In this document: positions 1 through 12,284 of the stretch, one piece after another
How the letters are laid out: each line of letters begins with the position of its first letter
Numbering within the stretch: position 1 is the stretch's first letter
NCBI RefSeq assembly: GCF_000801105.2
Contig: NC_079514.1
Span: 7,192,001-7,256,000, forward strand
Direction: 5' to 3'
Length of the DNA: 64,000 nucleotides
DNA from: Raphanus sativus
Lineage: Eukaryota; Streptophyta; Magnoliopsida; Brassicales; Brassicaceae
Translations under genes and position numbers: made by a program
The notes under the pieces: generated by a model
Told to the model about the DNA's origin: nothing
Seen by the model: the letters and a program-made list of their open reading frames with translations, nothing else
Databases searched by the model: none

Positions 1-44
1 TTCTTTCTTACTTTTCATACATAATTCGTGTGTTTTAATTAAAA

Positions 45-1844
45 CTAGATTTTGACCCGCACGCCCGTGCGGGTGTATTTTTCTAAAATATTACTATTTG
101 TTTTTCATGTCAATAAGAACCGAGCGAAAAATCTGAATCCAAAAAACTGAATTGAACCAACCCGAAGCAAAAAAGTATTAAACTCAAACGAAAATTAATT
201 AAATATTGACATTATTCAAAAATTTGGTATTTAGATAACCGAAACTCATCCGAACCGAAGTGTTTTTGATACCCGAGTGTATTCGAAATAGATTTATATA
301 CTTATATATTAGTTGTTTTTAGATTTAATGCATATAAAAACATTCGATTTAAATAATACCATAATAAAAAGAATATATTTTCTACATATAAGGAATACAT
401 TTTTATCAAGTTTAAATAAAAAAGATAATAATTATATTAATTAAAAAATATCCTTTCTTGATATGGTGAGTGTAGGGGTGGGCGTTCGGATACCCGTTCA
501 GGTTCAGATCAGGTATTTCGGATTTTTTGTGTATTTCGGTATAGGAGTATAAAACCCGTTCGGGTATTTTATACTTCGGGTTGGGTTCGGGTATTTTTAA
601 TTCGGGTTCGGTTATTTCGGGTCGGGTTTTCAGATATTTAGATTTTGCGAAAAAATAACTTTTTCATTTCTCAAGTTCTTTTCCATTTAAAAATATAATT
701 TTTACTTAACTGATATTTTATTTTTAATAAACTGAATGATTTGAAGATAAAATCTTAAAAATAAAAGATACTAATTTGATTATTGTTTTAAAATTTTAAC
801 TGTAGCTTTTGTTAATGCATGAAACAAAAATTTAGACATGCATTTTAAGCATTTTAAGTGAGTAAAAAATCACTGTTCTTGCAATTATATGTATATTATC
901 TAGTTTTGAACTATGTGTATAATTAATATAAATATTTGAATAAAATTAGAGAAGTAAACTATGAATATATGGTTAATGGTACAAACGTTCGTTATCTTCG
1001 GATATCGATTCGGGTTCGGGTATTACCCGTTCGGTTCGGATATCCGATCTCTCATAATTCAATACCTGTTCGGATATTTTACTACTTTGGTTCGGATTTC
1101 GGTTCGGGTTTTTCGGGTCGAGTTCGGGTGCCACTTCGGGTATCGTGTAAAGTGTCCACCCCTTGGTGAGTGTGTAGAAATAGAAAAAAAATGTTGTTTT
1201 GTTTTTGAGTAAAAAATATTTAGTTATGATTTTTTGTAGCTAATGGTCATTGCATGGAAATAAGAATCGTTATTGAATGGTAGTTTTGGAAGGAAAATAG
1301 CATATTCAGTTTCGATATTGTATACAGAAAAAAATAATTCGGTATCCTTAATATACTAACAAACATAAATAAGAATTTAAAGAAATTGTAAATCCTGTAA
1401 TCCAAAAAATCGACTAACCATACCTTCATTAGATTAATATACACAATGTTGGTAATCAAAACCAATGTACAATAGACAATATTAATTTGACTTCATTATA
1501 TTATGCTTAAGAAATCATTGATGCGAAGCTTGTTTTCTATCATTGTTTTGGTATGAAAAACATGAACTAATTTAATTAAGAAATTACATGTTTTTGTTAA
1601 ACTTATATCATAGGTTTACAGACTGGTCATGGGTTTACACGAGTATTGGATTCAATTAATATAAGGTATGTGCCGGTCAAACTTAATTAAATAGATTCTA
1701 TACCGCACGATTCATTTGGTTTATGTAATTAATGGGATAGAGAAAATGTTAAATTACTATGTTTTGATTAGTGGCAATCTCTTGTAATTTTTATGCAAAA
1801 CTTAGGGTTAAGTACTATTTGTACTTCAGTTTTAATAGATTAGA
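45..1844 (-). mobile_element. Non-autonomous Helitron (H1)
   Basis: Read on the minus strand, the element begins TCTAATCTATTAAAACTG near 1844. It ends with a GC hairpin (CCCGCACGGGCGTGCGGG type, about 55-72) followed by TCAAAATCTAG at 45. The base before the TC is A and the base after CTAG is T, as expected for Helitron insertion between A and T. The 5' end closely resembles that of the Helitron at 29095, including a shared short stretch around GAAGTACAAATAGTACTTA, so the two belong to one family. No Rep/helicase gene is visible, so it is non-autonomous. A TTCGGG-rich element is nested inside it. Confidence 0.8.
473..1164. mobile_element. hAT-like TTCGGG-rich element nested in Helitron H1
   Basis: The block starts TAGGGGTGGGC and ends in the complement of AAGGGGTGGA. 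It is flanked by GGTGAGTG at 465-472 and 1165-1172, a perfect 8-bp duplication (the next base also matches). Terminal inverted repeats of about 9 bp and an 8-bp duplication point to the hAT superfamily. Inside, both halves are packed with variants of TTCGGGT/ACCCGAA. No transposase is visible. The small open frames here are by-products of the repeat and are not called as genes. Confidence 0.65.
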
Positions 1845-2750
1845 TATTAATTGTTTTCCGTTGATCACATTTTATTTCTGTTTCTCTCGTTTCTCATTAT
1901 AGTTCTCTATTCCATTAGTATTCCATATAACGCACATAACTACAAACATACTGGTAATGGGATGGGAACTCTGGGATAAATTATAATACATCTGTAAGGA
2001 ATATATAATTTAAAATTTAAAACACGAGATAATCAGCAGGAAAAGCATTTAAACTTAAAACACGAGATAATATTTCAATTTTCATTATTTAAATTATTTT
2101 CCTCGACGTTTAGAACTAAAATTCTACCAATGATGAGAAAAGGGAAAAAATGAAAGGTTTAGTCAAAACTGAAGCATTTGGACACGGCACGCCATATCTG
2201 ACCTTGATGGGTATTTTCTTTTCATTTCATTTTTAACAAAAATATAAACCAAGTAGACTCGGACGACGACTAGTAGTTTAATTTGATTATCTTCACCGAG
2301 GACCTTCGACAAGAGACCAAGTAAAAGACCAATAAGCTTCAGGTTTTTACTAACACTGTATTTAATCTGGTTAGTCATTTCAATTTTTCGCTGGTTATGC
2401 AACAGATCAAAGCGACAGGAACCAAACTGGTCGGCTTTCATTTCACTAACCAAATTGCTATTTTCTTTTCTAATAGCTAATATATTTATTTCCTTTATCC
2501 TTCATACAGTGGAAGCACTCGACCAATTCTCTTTACTCGTAGTAATCTTTTTGTCAGCCATTTGGTGCTTGACTTGACTTTGGTTTATTGATTTTAAAAA
2601 AAAAGCTTTAGATTCCGTCAATGGTTTTCGTTTTCTTCCAACCGTTTATAACAAAACTAGCTTACTATGCACAAAACTCAAAACAATTAAAACCTGATTT
2701 AGTCTAATTAAAGTTGTCAACGATCAAGAAAGTCCACGAGCACAAGATAC
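1845..2750. other. Intergenic spacer downstream of UBP20
   Basis: AT-rich sequence between Helitron H1 and the UBP20 stop codon. I see no gene, RNA gene or clear repeat here. The part nearest 2750 is presumably the UBP20 3' untranslated region and terminator, but no poly(A) signal can be chosen with confidence. Confidence 0.5.
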
Positions 2751-5485
2751 CTATTCGTGTTCCAGATGCTCGACATTTTCATGCTTTTTTAGTTTTTTGG
2801 GTGGAGAACCGGATGTTGATATGGCTTGGTCCAAAACTCTTCCACGAGGTAAAGGTTTCTTCATGAGGCCTCTTCTATGAACAATTTCGTCTTCCTTGGA
2901 CTCTGCAACGTGGCTTATTAGTAATGGCTGCTTGCATGGTTCTTCTTCTTCTTCTTCTTCTTGATTCTTTGTGGCTTCCAGTTTCTTGACTTGAAATTGG
3001 AAAACTTCCTCTGCAAGTACACACACAGACACAGAGACCAAGTAAGTACATAAAACACCATGATCATAACATATGGATACGAAGAAAAACTCAGTTAAAG
3101 AATGGTAGGTACCCTGTTGTTTTTGAGACGAGTCTTGATCCTGAACCATGAGATAAGGAACAGAGTCATCACCAGTGGTAGTAGCGCTTTCGATGTCTAA
3201 ACGAGAATCTACTTCTTTCTCAGTGCATGAATCGTTAGAGTTATCACCATCTTCCCCACTGGACTCTGCTAATTCAAACAACACATCTTCGTCAAACTCG
3301 TTGGAGAGGGAAACATATCTTTCTTCCGGCTTGACATGTTGTTGCAGTAGGTCAGTTACTCCCGCTGAGTCTTCACAGAGTTTGCTGGATTTACAGGTAT
3401 TCTCGTAACTGATTTCAGACGAACACTCCCCGCTGGTAGGATCAAGGACAGAGTTCGGCGAAGGATTTTGCAAGCTAGCTTCGACCAGTGGATGAACCTC
3501 TTGTTGTAAAGTGCTCGAAAACAAGGGAATCCCTTCTCTTGCATAGAAAAGAATATATGCGTCTTGTGATAACACTCTATCTTCATCGATTCTAGTGACC
3601 TGCCGAGTTTTGTCAAACACACAACAAGAGAAATGTTCATCTCTCAAAATCACATATTCAGCCCTTTAATAATAAACCAAAGTGGCTATATAGATCACCT
3701 GCTTATCATCAAATTTATGCCATATCTTTGGGGCTGACCTCACATAGGAAGAGTAATGACCGTAAGCTAATGACCCGAAATGCTCCACAAAAGCATACAG
3801 ACGATATTTTGTACTAACCTGAAGAAAGAAACAAACAAAGTGTGAGATCTTAGAAAAATAAAAAAAAACTTTGAGAGTTAAACAAACCATACTTCGTTGT
3901 TCTGGCTTCTGATCATATAAGGCTGCAAGTCTATCTCCAATGGAAACTCGACATGATTGAAGATCTTCTCCATAAAATACCCATTATTCTTGAATCTCTT
4001 CAGATGAAACGTGACAACCTGTGGCAGCTTATAGAGCGAGAGCTGTTTCTCCTTTGAAACTTTTTCTTTACAGTCATCACACGTCATTGGCTCGTCAAGT
4101 TTTTCCACACGGGTAAACGAATCCAGCGCACTCTGGAGGTTATCAACATCTTCAATTTCCAAACTCAACCCAAGAGAATTTTCAAATGTCTCAGAAACAG
4201 AGTTGCAGTTGCAGCAACGAAGCTGAAAAGAAGAAGAAAAAAGACGCAAAGGTTAGGTTTCTCCGAATCAAATATCTTAAGAAACACATACCGAAAACTG
4301 CTTGACATAAAGTTAGCGTTAACTTTACCTCACTGACGAGACGACCACCAAAGATACGCTGAACCAAGTTAACATCTTGAGAAGAGACAGAGTCGGGGTC
4401 ATGGTCAATACTTGGGTCAAAACAACATCTCTCGAGCTTATCCAAAAACGCTTGTAGAAACTCATGAGCGTCTTCTTGCTGGTAACGCCTGAAGTCAGCC
4501 GAAAAATCTGTAGCAGCTTAAGGATAAAACAAAAACAGAGAATCCAAACTATGCAGCCAAAGCAATATACTAAGAGAATAAGTATCAGCAATTAGTAAGA
4601 GTGGAAGGATACAGTTAAGATTGTTAAGGAAGTAATAGGGAGCAATTGAAGATGTTGAAGAAGTGGTGAGTGCATCCTCTATGTGACCTTTAAGAGCACT
4701 TCTAACACAAAACCACTCATTCCCACCTTCAAAAAGAATCATAACATTGTATAATATAAAGACAAAAGTTTACAAAAATGAAACTAAAAAAAAAAAAAAA
4801 AGAAGCGCCATTGTGAAGAAGAAGAGTCTTACAGTTACAAGGAGCTGGAGATTTGTAAGCACAGAGGCTGTTGATAAGAGGGACAGTATGAGTCAAACAT
4901 TGCAAGACGGAGTTAACAAAACAACTGTTGCCTAGATTCCAAAGCCCAACACCCTATTGTCACATCACTCGTATTAAAAAGAGAGAGACAGAGACCATAT
5001 TATATACAATTTTGCAACCAATAAATGAATATACAAGAAAAACATACAACACCAGAGGGCTGCTCGTCTTGGACGATCAAAGGCTGTTGGTTGTAACTCT
5101 TCAACCAGTAACTTGTACTAGACTCATCATCAGAATCATACACATTCGGAGTCCACCGTTTGTAATTATCCGACAGACAAATGTCCGCGAACGGTTCGTC
5201 GAACTCGTCAGGAGCAGGAGCTTGTTGACCGTCGTCGCTGCGCCCGACGTGATCCAGCAGAGAAGGCGCGGTTAGGGTTTCGACGAACCGAGACGGAATC
5301 GAGACCTCCTCCTCCTCCTCCTCCTCCGCAGCCTGATCACCACAAACGTCGGGAACTCGACAGGGCGAGGAAAGAGCGAGTGATTGAACTGCGATCGACT
5401 CGTCTAGGGTTTCGATTGGGCTGGGTATCAACGGCGGTGAAATCGATGGAGGCAAGTCCGAATCAGCGGTCAGCATCGTACGCAT
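2751..5485 (-). CDS. UBP20: Ubiquitin carboxyl-terminal hydrolase, UBP20/UBP21 type
   Basis: A cysteine protease of the USP/UBP (C19) family that removes ubiquitin from proteins. The gene has about eight exons and a product of roughly 700 residues, starting at 5485. Exon 1 encodes an acidic leader. Exon 2 (about 4835-4957) carries the Cys box GLWNLGNSCFVNSVLQC. Later exons give RRYQQEDAHEFLQAF, a zinc-ribbon-like CCNCN/CDDC pair, the QVVTFHLKRF motif, and the His box GSLAYGHYSSYVR followed by VLSQDAYILFYAR. All catalytic boxes are present and the junctions join in frame, so it looks functional. The tail is low-complexity with Glu runs and basic patches. UBP20 is preferred over UBP21 because AGD8 lies next door, as at AT4G17890-AT4G17895. 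The last intron (3011-3112) is a multiple of three and lacks stops. Confidence 0.9.
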
Positions 5486-5843
5486 CGTGTTTTAGGTGGA
5501 AAACCCCCAAAAGTTTTGATTCAAAATTAGGGTTTTGTTCTCAGCGAAACATTGACTGTCAATAGGGGGAGGCGAGAAGTCGTTAGAGAAAAATGGGGTT
5601 TCGGAGAAAGATGGAAGAAGAAGGGAGTCTACGGGAGGATTTGAATTGGGAGGGAAAATTGAGAAGCCATTTTTTGTTTGTTGTTTGTTGTTTTAGGGTT
5701 TTTGAAATCTACGATCGTTTCATCTCTCTCTGATACTACAGATGCTTCTTATTTACGGTTTGTTTTTGTTTTTGTTTCAAGGTCGGTGGTCAACATTGGA
5801 TTTTTTTATCCCTCTGTTTTATAGCCTAAGTTTAATTATTAAA
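5486..5843 (-). promoter_or_regulatory. UBP20 5' leader and proximal promoter
   Basis: About 360 bp lies between the UBP20 start codon and the end of Helitron H2. It includes AGGGTTT-type motifs (for example near 5525 and 5694) that resemble telo-boxes common in plant housekeeping promoters, and a CT-rich stretch near 5725. The Helitron boundary limits the native upstream sequence still contiguous with the gene. Confidence 0.4.
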
Positions 5844-6712
5844 CTAGATTAGGACCCGCCCTAAAGGGCGGAAATTGATTTGTCAAATTTCAATTAATAA
5901 TATATGGTATATATAATATGTGTATATAATATTATATATATTTTGTGTAACATTTATATATATATACATTTTAGACATATATATAATATTTTATTAAATA
6001 TATATAGAATTTAATAGTGTTATAATTTGTGTTGTACTTGTTATTAGTTTGTATTTAATTTTTTTTCATTTTTAGTATAATAATTTGTTTTGTCACATCT
6101 TTTACCTTTTAACTTATACATATAGTTATACCCTTTTTCAAAAAAAAAAACTTATACACATAGTCTCGTAAAAAGTAATATATAAAAAAATATATTTAAA
6201 AAATCTACTCATCATATGCCACCATTATTTGGTTGTTTGAACAAAAAAAAATCATGTTCTTGCATAACTGTGTATATGTTGTGATATGATGTAGGTGAAT
6301 AGTAAATATATGGAAGTAAAGTTAGTGATACGAACATGAGCCTATGTTGGTCTATGCAACAATTATTTGGTTTTTGGAAGATCAATGAGCATAAGCATAC
6401 ACAGTCTTTGTATGCTTACATTGTAAATGAGTCGGATATTTTTTTTCTTATGTCTGGAATGATATGAAACTCGTTGATTTAAGAGTGGTTCAGTTTTATA
6501 TGATCTAATTATATTAAGAGATTAACCAAAAATATTATAAAAGTTTTACTGGTTAGGTTTAACTAATCTATGTTGGTTAAGATTTGGTTTAATTTAAGTT
6601 GGTAGGTTGCATTGTATAGGAGGCATGATATATTCTAGCAACAACTATGAAAGAGTCCAAAATTTAAATGAGAACTTTAAATAGTAGATAATCCCTAAAT
6701 TAATAGATTAGA
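5844..6712 (-). mobile_element. Non-autonomous Helitron (H2) upstream of UBP20
   Basis: On the minus strand it starts TCTAATCTATTAATTTAGGG at 6712. It ends with the hairpin CCGCCCTTTAGGGCGG and TCCTAATCTAG at 5844. The flanks are A before TC and T after CTAG. At about 870 bp it is short and has no coding capacity. It lies immediately upstream of the UBP20 promoter, between UBP20 and AGD8. Confidence 0.75.
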
Positions 6713-7368
6713 TTTACCAATTGTTGTAAGTAAATTACACACTTTCCCAAAACAAAAGGATAAAAACAGTTTAATAGTAGCTCAGAAAAAACAATGGTGA
6801 GTGAGATATGATTTGATTACAAAAAAAAAATGGTTAAAGATATGTAAGTATTCTTTTGATTCATTATCTGTGTGTTTGCTACGTCAATCAAAATATGGCA
6901 AACACAAATTTCATGGACTTATATGTGCACTAATACAAATCTTCCTGAACCATATCATTACGTTTGTGTGTAATTTATATTCACTTACTATATGTGCAAA
7001 ATCATAAACGTCTGTGACATCCATAGTAATGTATATTCACTTACTATATGTGTAAAAAATCGTATATTATATGACTAATACAAATCGTCCAGAACCATAA
7101 ATTTGAGGATTTAACATCCAAAACAGATAGTCACTTAACAATTAGAATTGATTCTTGTCCACTTTTTTTTTTATCTGCAAACAAACAGAGAATCCAATAA
7201 TAATATCCATATAGTTTTGATATAACAACAAAAGCCACGTCTCAGTTCCAAAAAAAAAGCTCTCTAGAAACATAGAAACCAGTATCCTTCATTGGAAGTT
7301 TCCCGACTGACACTTCTTTCTCTTCTTCTCTGTAAAATGAAAACAAAAAACATGCGAGACCTCTTCTT

Positions 7369-7396
<28 letters not shown>
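6713..7396. other. Spacer downstream of AGD8 with a TTC microsatellite
   Basis: AT-rich spacer. A pure TTC/CTT run of about 30 bp at 7362-7396 directly abuts the AGD8 stop codon and would be a GAA repeat in the AGD8 3' untranslated region. The short motif CACTTACTATATGTG is repeated near 6980 and 7033 in a small local duplication. No gene is seen. Confidence 0.5.
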
Positions 7397-7400
<4 letters not shown>

Positions 7401-9479
7401 AGCATTCTGTCCTGAAGATCACTGAAGATACCAGAGGCCAATGTTCCCAGCTTCTTCTTCGTCTCGCCTGCTATGTTCACTATCGACGATATATCTTGTT
7501 GTGCCTGATTCAAAAACAATCATCAATTAGTAAGGTTAAAAATCTGAATAAGAAGAAAGCAGAGAGATCTTGGAGTATCATCCATCTTTTTTTTTTACCT
7601 GGAAAGAAAGTCGGTTAATGAGATCACTAGCAGTTAAATCGTCGTTGAACTCGTCTTGGCCATGACCGAAAAAATCAGCGCTTGAGATAGATGCTGAGCC
7701 CTGTAAAAACATCCCCCCCCACAATGAACATGGAATCAAACGAATGAAAATGTTTCTTCTTCTAAAGTAATATTATCACTTACTGAAAACTTCTGAAGAG
7801 TAGCTTTAGATTCAAGATCAGCATTCTTGTTCTGATCACCAAAGTACTGAGCAGATGAAATGGACTTTGCGTTTGTGAACTTCTTTCTTGCTTCATCTGA
7901 TTCTTCAACCTAGTATTAGTAAGTAAGAACCAACACAAATAGGGTTACAAACCTGATTTTTTTTACAATTGTTCTTTCTGAGAGATGAATGAATTGAATA
8001 TACCTGAGCTTTAGAGGAGTTGGAAATTGATTTCCTGGGGACAGAAGTGTCCATTCCAAAATCCGTAAAGAAACTCGACGACTTTGGTGGGGCAACATGG
8101 TTAAGCACTTGAGTACCACCAATGCTTTTTCCTCCTCCGGCTTGAAAGTCGTCATTGTACTCAAACCGAGAGGCATATGATGATGAGCCGCCACCTGATG
8201 ATTTGCTTCCACCGTTATTGGTTGAAGTTGCAGCAGCAGGAATCACCGGTGCAACTTCTTCTGGTTTCTGCTCATATAAATTCGCCGTAGACTAGCATTT
8301 CACCAAAAAAAAAAATCAGATCTTACAATTCAAACAGTAATGCTCCAAGAAACAAGCTGAGGCTGGCTTTACCTTAGTAGTAAGCTTCCGTGCACCAAGA
8401 CCGCCGGTTTTGCCCGTCCTTTTAGCACCGATAGGTTTCTTAAAGGTACTAGGCACGACTGTGGTGTTAGAAGCTTTAGGCGAAGAAGCAGCTTCATGTT
8501 TCACAGGAGAAGTCTCTTTAGGAGGCAACTCTTCCTTGACAGAAAAAGAAGAAACACCATTAGATCCTTCCGCAGCAAGGGGAGAAGAAGGCAGATCTTC
8601 AGCAATGGCTTTAGCGACTTCTTTAGCAAGAATCTGGCGATACAAATCAGCAGCTCTGGAAGTGTACTTAGCCTCGATTTTGCCACCATCAGTCCATCCA
8701 TGCTGCTTGAAGAACACATGCGCACGGTTGTTCCCACCGAACATCATTGTCCTCAGCTGCTCAGGGCTCCACGAGTCCAAATTCGTAGATCTACACCACA
8801 TTGACACATACAAAAACAAAAAGAAAACAAAAAGCTGTCATACGTAATGTAACGTTATACACTTCAATAAGACAAAAAAGAACTTATACCATAATCAATA
8901 ATTTGGATCTTTTTTTCATTACAGTAAACAATGCTGATCTTGTAATTGTTCAGAACTAAACTATCAAAGGCTACAACTGTGACGTGTTATTTAATCCAAT
9001 AAGACATACAAAAAAAAAGGTACCACCTCGAGATTCAATCCAAATCCAAATCCAATAAGACAAAAAAAAGAACTTAAATAATAGTCGATGGATCTCGCTA
9101 ATTTGGATCATTCTCATTACAATAAACAATGCTGATCTTGTAATTGTTCAACCTAATGCTACAATTTTTCAGAAACTAAAACCCCGAAAAAGCTAAAACA
9201 AATCAGACCTGACGAAGCTGATATGAACACCGAGACTACGATGAGTAGCTGAGCAGTCAATGCAGAGGAAGATCCCGTATGTTACCGATGCCCACGTCGG
9301 ATTCTTCGCACTGCAATCGAAGCATACCTACACACAATAATAATCGAAGATCTACTCAAACAAGTCCCAGATCTACACATTACAAGAACGAATTGCAAAA
9401 AAACCGAAACCTTGTTGTCGGATTTTGATTTGAGTTTTCTGAAGACAGCTGTTTTGTCGGTGAGATTGTCGGAAACCAT
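7397..9479 (-). CDS. AGD8: ARF GTPase-activating protein (ArfGAP2/3 type, AGD8-like)
   Basis: Stimulates GTP hydrolysis by ARF small GTPases in COPI vesicle trafficking, by family knowledge. There are seven exons; the start at 9479 gives [20 protein letters not shown]. Exon 2 (about 9208-9326) holds the ArfGAP zinc finger: CFDC, then 16 residues later CIDC, followed by the arginine finger region [14 protein letters not shown]. Exon 3 (8373-8790) continues with [17 protein letters not shown] and a Ser/Pro/Lys-rich linker. The C-terminal exons contain the repeated ISSAxxFG motifs ([20 protein letters not shown]) typical of the ArfGAP2/3 class, ending SDLQDRML before TAA at 7397. All splice junctions examined join in frame. 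AGD9 and AGD10 are close relatives; AGD8 is chosen by position next to UBP20. Confidence 0.88.
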
Positions 9480-11406
9480 TGTTGATGATGGAATCGGAAT
9501 GTCTAAAAGAGAAGTGACGATTAGAGATCACCTCCTCTCGATAGAAAACCTTAAAGAGAGAGAGAGAGAGAGAGTTTTCTTTAAATCAGTCAGGGGACAG
9601 CTTCTTGTGGAGATTTTGTTCCTCTTTCTTCTGATAAATAAAATGTAAAATGGGGAGCATTGATGATGGTAACATTTAATCTGACTAGATTGACGATAGT
9701 ACCCTCACTAAACTCTGTAAATTACGTAAAGGATGAAGGTAGTTGTTGTTTGTTAAGAGTGTAGAAACGACAAGCAGTGCGTTGTTCCGTTTCCTAAGCA
9801 ACGTGGATGGTAAGTTGGTAACTGACAAACGGACGCCGTTTATCTATTTATTTCTCCCTTTTCTTCAACATCAATACAAAAGATTACTTGCTCCTAAAAC
9901 AAATTAAAAAACTTTTTCTCTATTCATCTCAAATAAAGATTATCAAGATATGAGGATGAGATGGAGAGTAAAGGCAATGTCGAAAGTAGAAATGAAAGCT
10001 AGTGATCTTGAACTTCTCCATCTGATCACGATCACTTTCGTTTTCACTTCCAAGAGTGTATCTTCATCACTCTCGCTTTAACCATATGCAATATAATCTT
10101 AGATGTTCCATATCATCTTCATATAGTCACTACTATTGATGACATATTTCAAGTAACTCCAACAAACACACGAGATACATCCCAAAATGGCACTTGGAGA
10201 CCCCAAAATCGAGTTAACTACTGTTGAGACACAACCATGCTGCGGAAGCTTGTGTGACTTACAGACCATTCTTTAAAAAAAAACCGCTGAGACCATTCTC
10301 CACAAAAGAATTATTGATGATGAAGATTGTAGACAATGCATCCGGTCAGGTACTTCTCGGTTCAACTCCAATTAGATTAAGATTGTAATCTGGTTAAGTG
10401 TAATCTAGATTGTACCGGTTCTCTCTCTTGGTTTAGATAGATACTCGGTTTGTATATCGATTAGGTGTTAACCGGGCTGGTTATCAGTTATTACGGTTTA
10501 GTACTTAAGGCAAGAGATTGAGCTGATTAGGTTGTTAGATCAGTTGCAACGTCTCTGCACATTATCGAGAGAGATCGGAGAAGTTGTATTGACGGAGACT
10601 TGGCTTGTGAGTCCTCCGTTGTATCTAGTGAGTTGCCGGTTCAATCCCGGCTCCGGTGAGGTATAGCGACCGCATCTAGTTAACGGTGTGGTGCGGTGAA
10701 CACCGGGTCAACATCTCTGAGTGTTGGTTCTTGATTCGAAGAAGATCCGAAGGAAAGCTAAGGAGTTTCAACAGATGAGATGTCGTTTGAGAATAAAAAA
10801 CATTTGCGGCCCAAATTTATAGATAAACAAAATGTATAAGCCCAATATAGTCTTGCAGTCGCATTCGTCAGGGATATATACACAGAGAGACAAACATTTT
10901 AGGCAGACAGCCTAACACAAAAAATCAAAGCATAATTTCATCTGGCCAAAAAATCAAACCAATTCATCAATTAGTTGTAGTAGCTTATTATAATTATACG
11001 CACACATTGTAATAGCTTCTGTCTTGTTATTTTATGAAATGTGATTTGTTGTATGAATACGTGAATCTTATTTACACTTGGATTCTTCTTTCTATGTTTT
11101 CCCTAATAAAGTTATAGAATTACACTTATCAGATGTTTCTTTATCGTCTCCAGTTGGTGAGTGGTGTCTCTTGATCTATTTGACTCAGACATAAACTATG
11201 TACAAAGAAGCAGATCGTTTCCTCAGGTTATAAAAGTTTATGTTGCCATATTCCAGCCAATAGCATAAGCGTTCTTTTTACTAATCAATCACACAAATCC
11301 GTTAGATATAGTGTCATTATTCGAAGTGGAATTAACAAGGCAACATCATACAGCAACCATGATCGTGAACAAAAAAAATGTCGTTTTTATTTGAGTAAGT
11401 GCATGC
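9480..11406. other. Gene-poor interval between AGD8 and the next possible gene
   Basis: The first 180 bp is the AGD8 leader and promoter, with a GA run at 9559-9574. About 10330-10790 is more GC-rich and LTR-like in texture (CCGGTTCAATCCCGGCTCCGG near 10630), but no primer-binding site, second LTR or coding domain is visible, so it is only a possible retrotransposon relic. A segment at 10957-11035 recurs at 12766-12841. No MYC4-like bHLH coding sequence is found. Confidence 0.4.
10957..11035. repeat. Direct repeat, copy 1
   Basis: About 80 bp containing CAATTCATCAATTAGTTGTA and ATTATACGCACACATTGTAA is almost identical to 12766-12841 in the same orientation, about 1.8 kb away. The pair brackets the possible small gene at 11407-12284. 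Confidence 0.7.

Positions 11407-12284
<878 letters not shown>

Noticed and set aside
10620..10660. tRNA gene suggested by GGTTCAATCCC
   Set aside because: No A box at the right distance and no acceptor stem pairing.
10330..10800. Possible LTR of a Copia element
   Set aside because: No second LTR, primer-binding site or target duplication was visible; left as a possible relic only.
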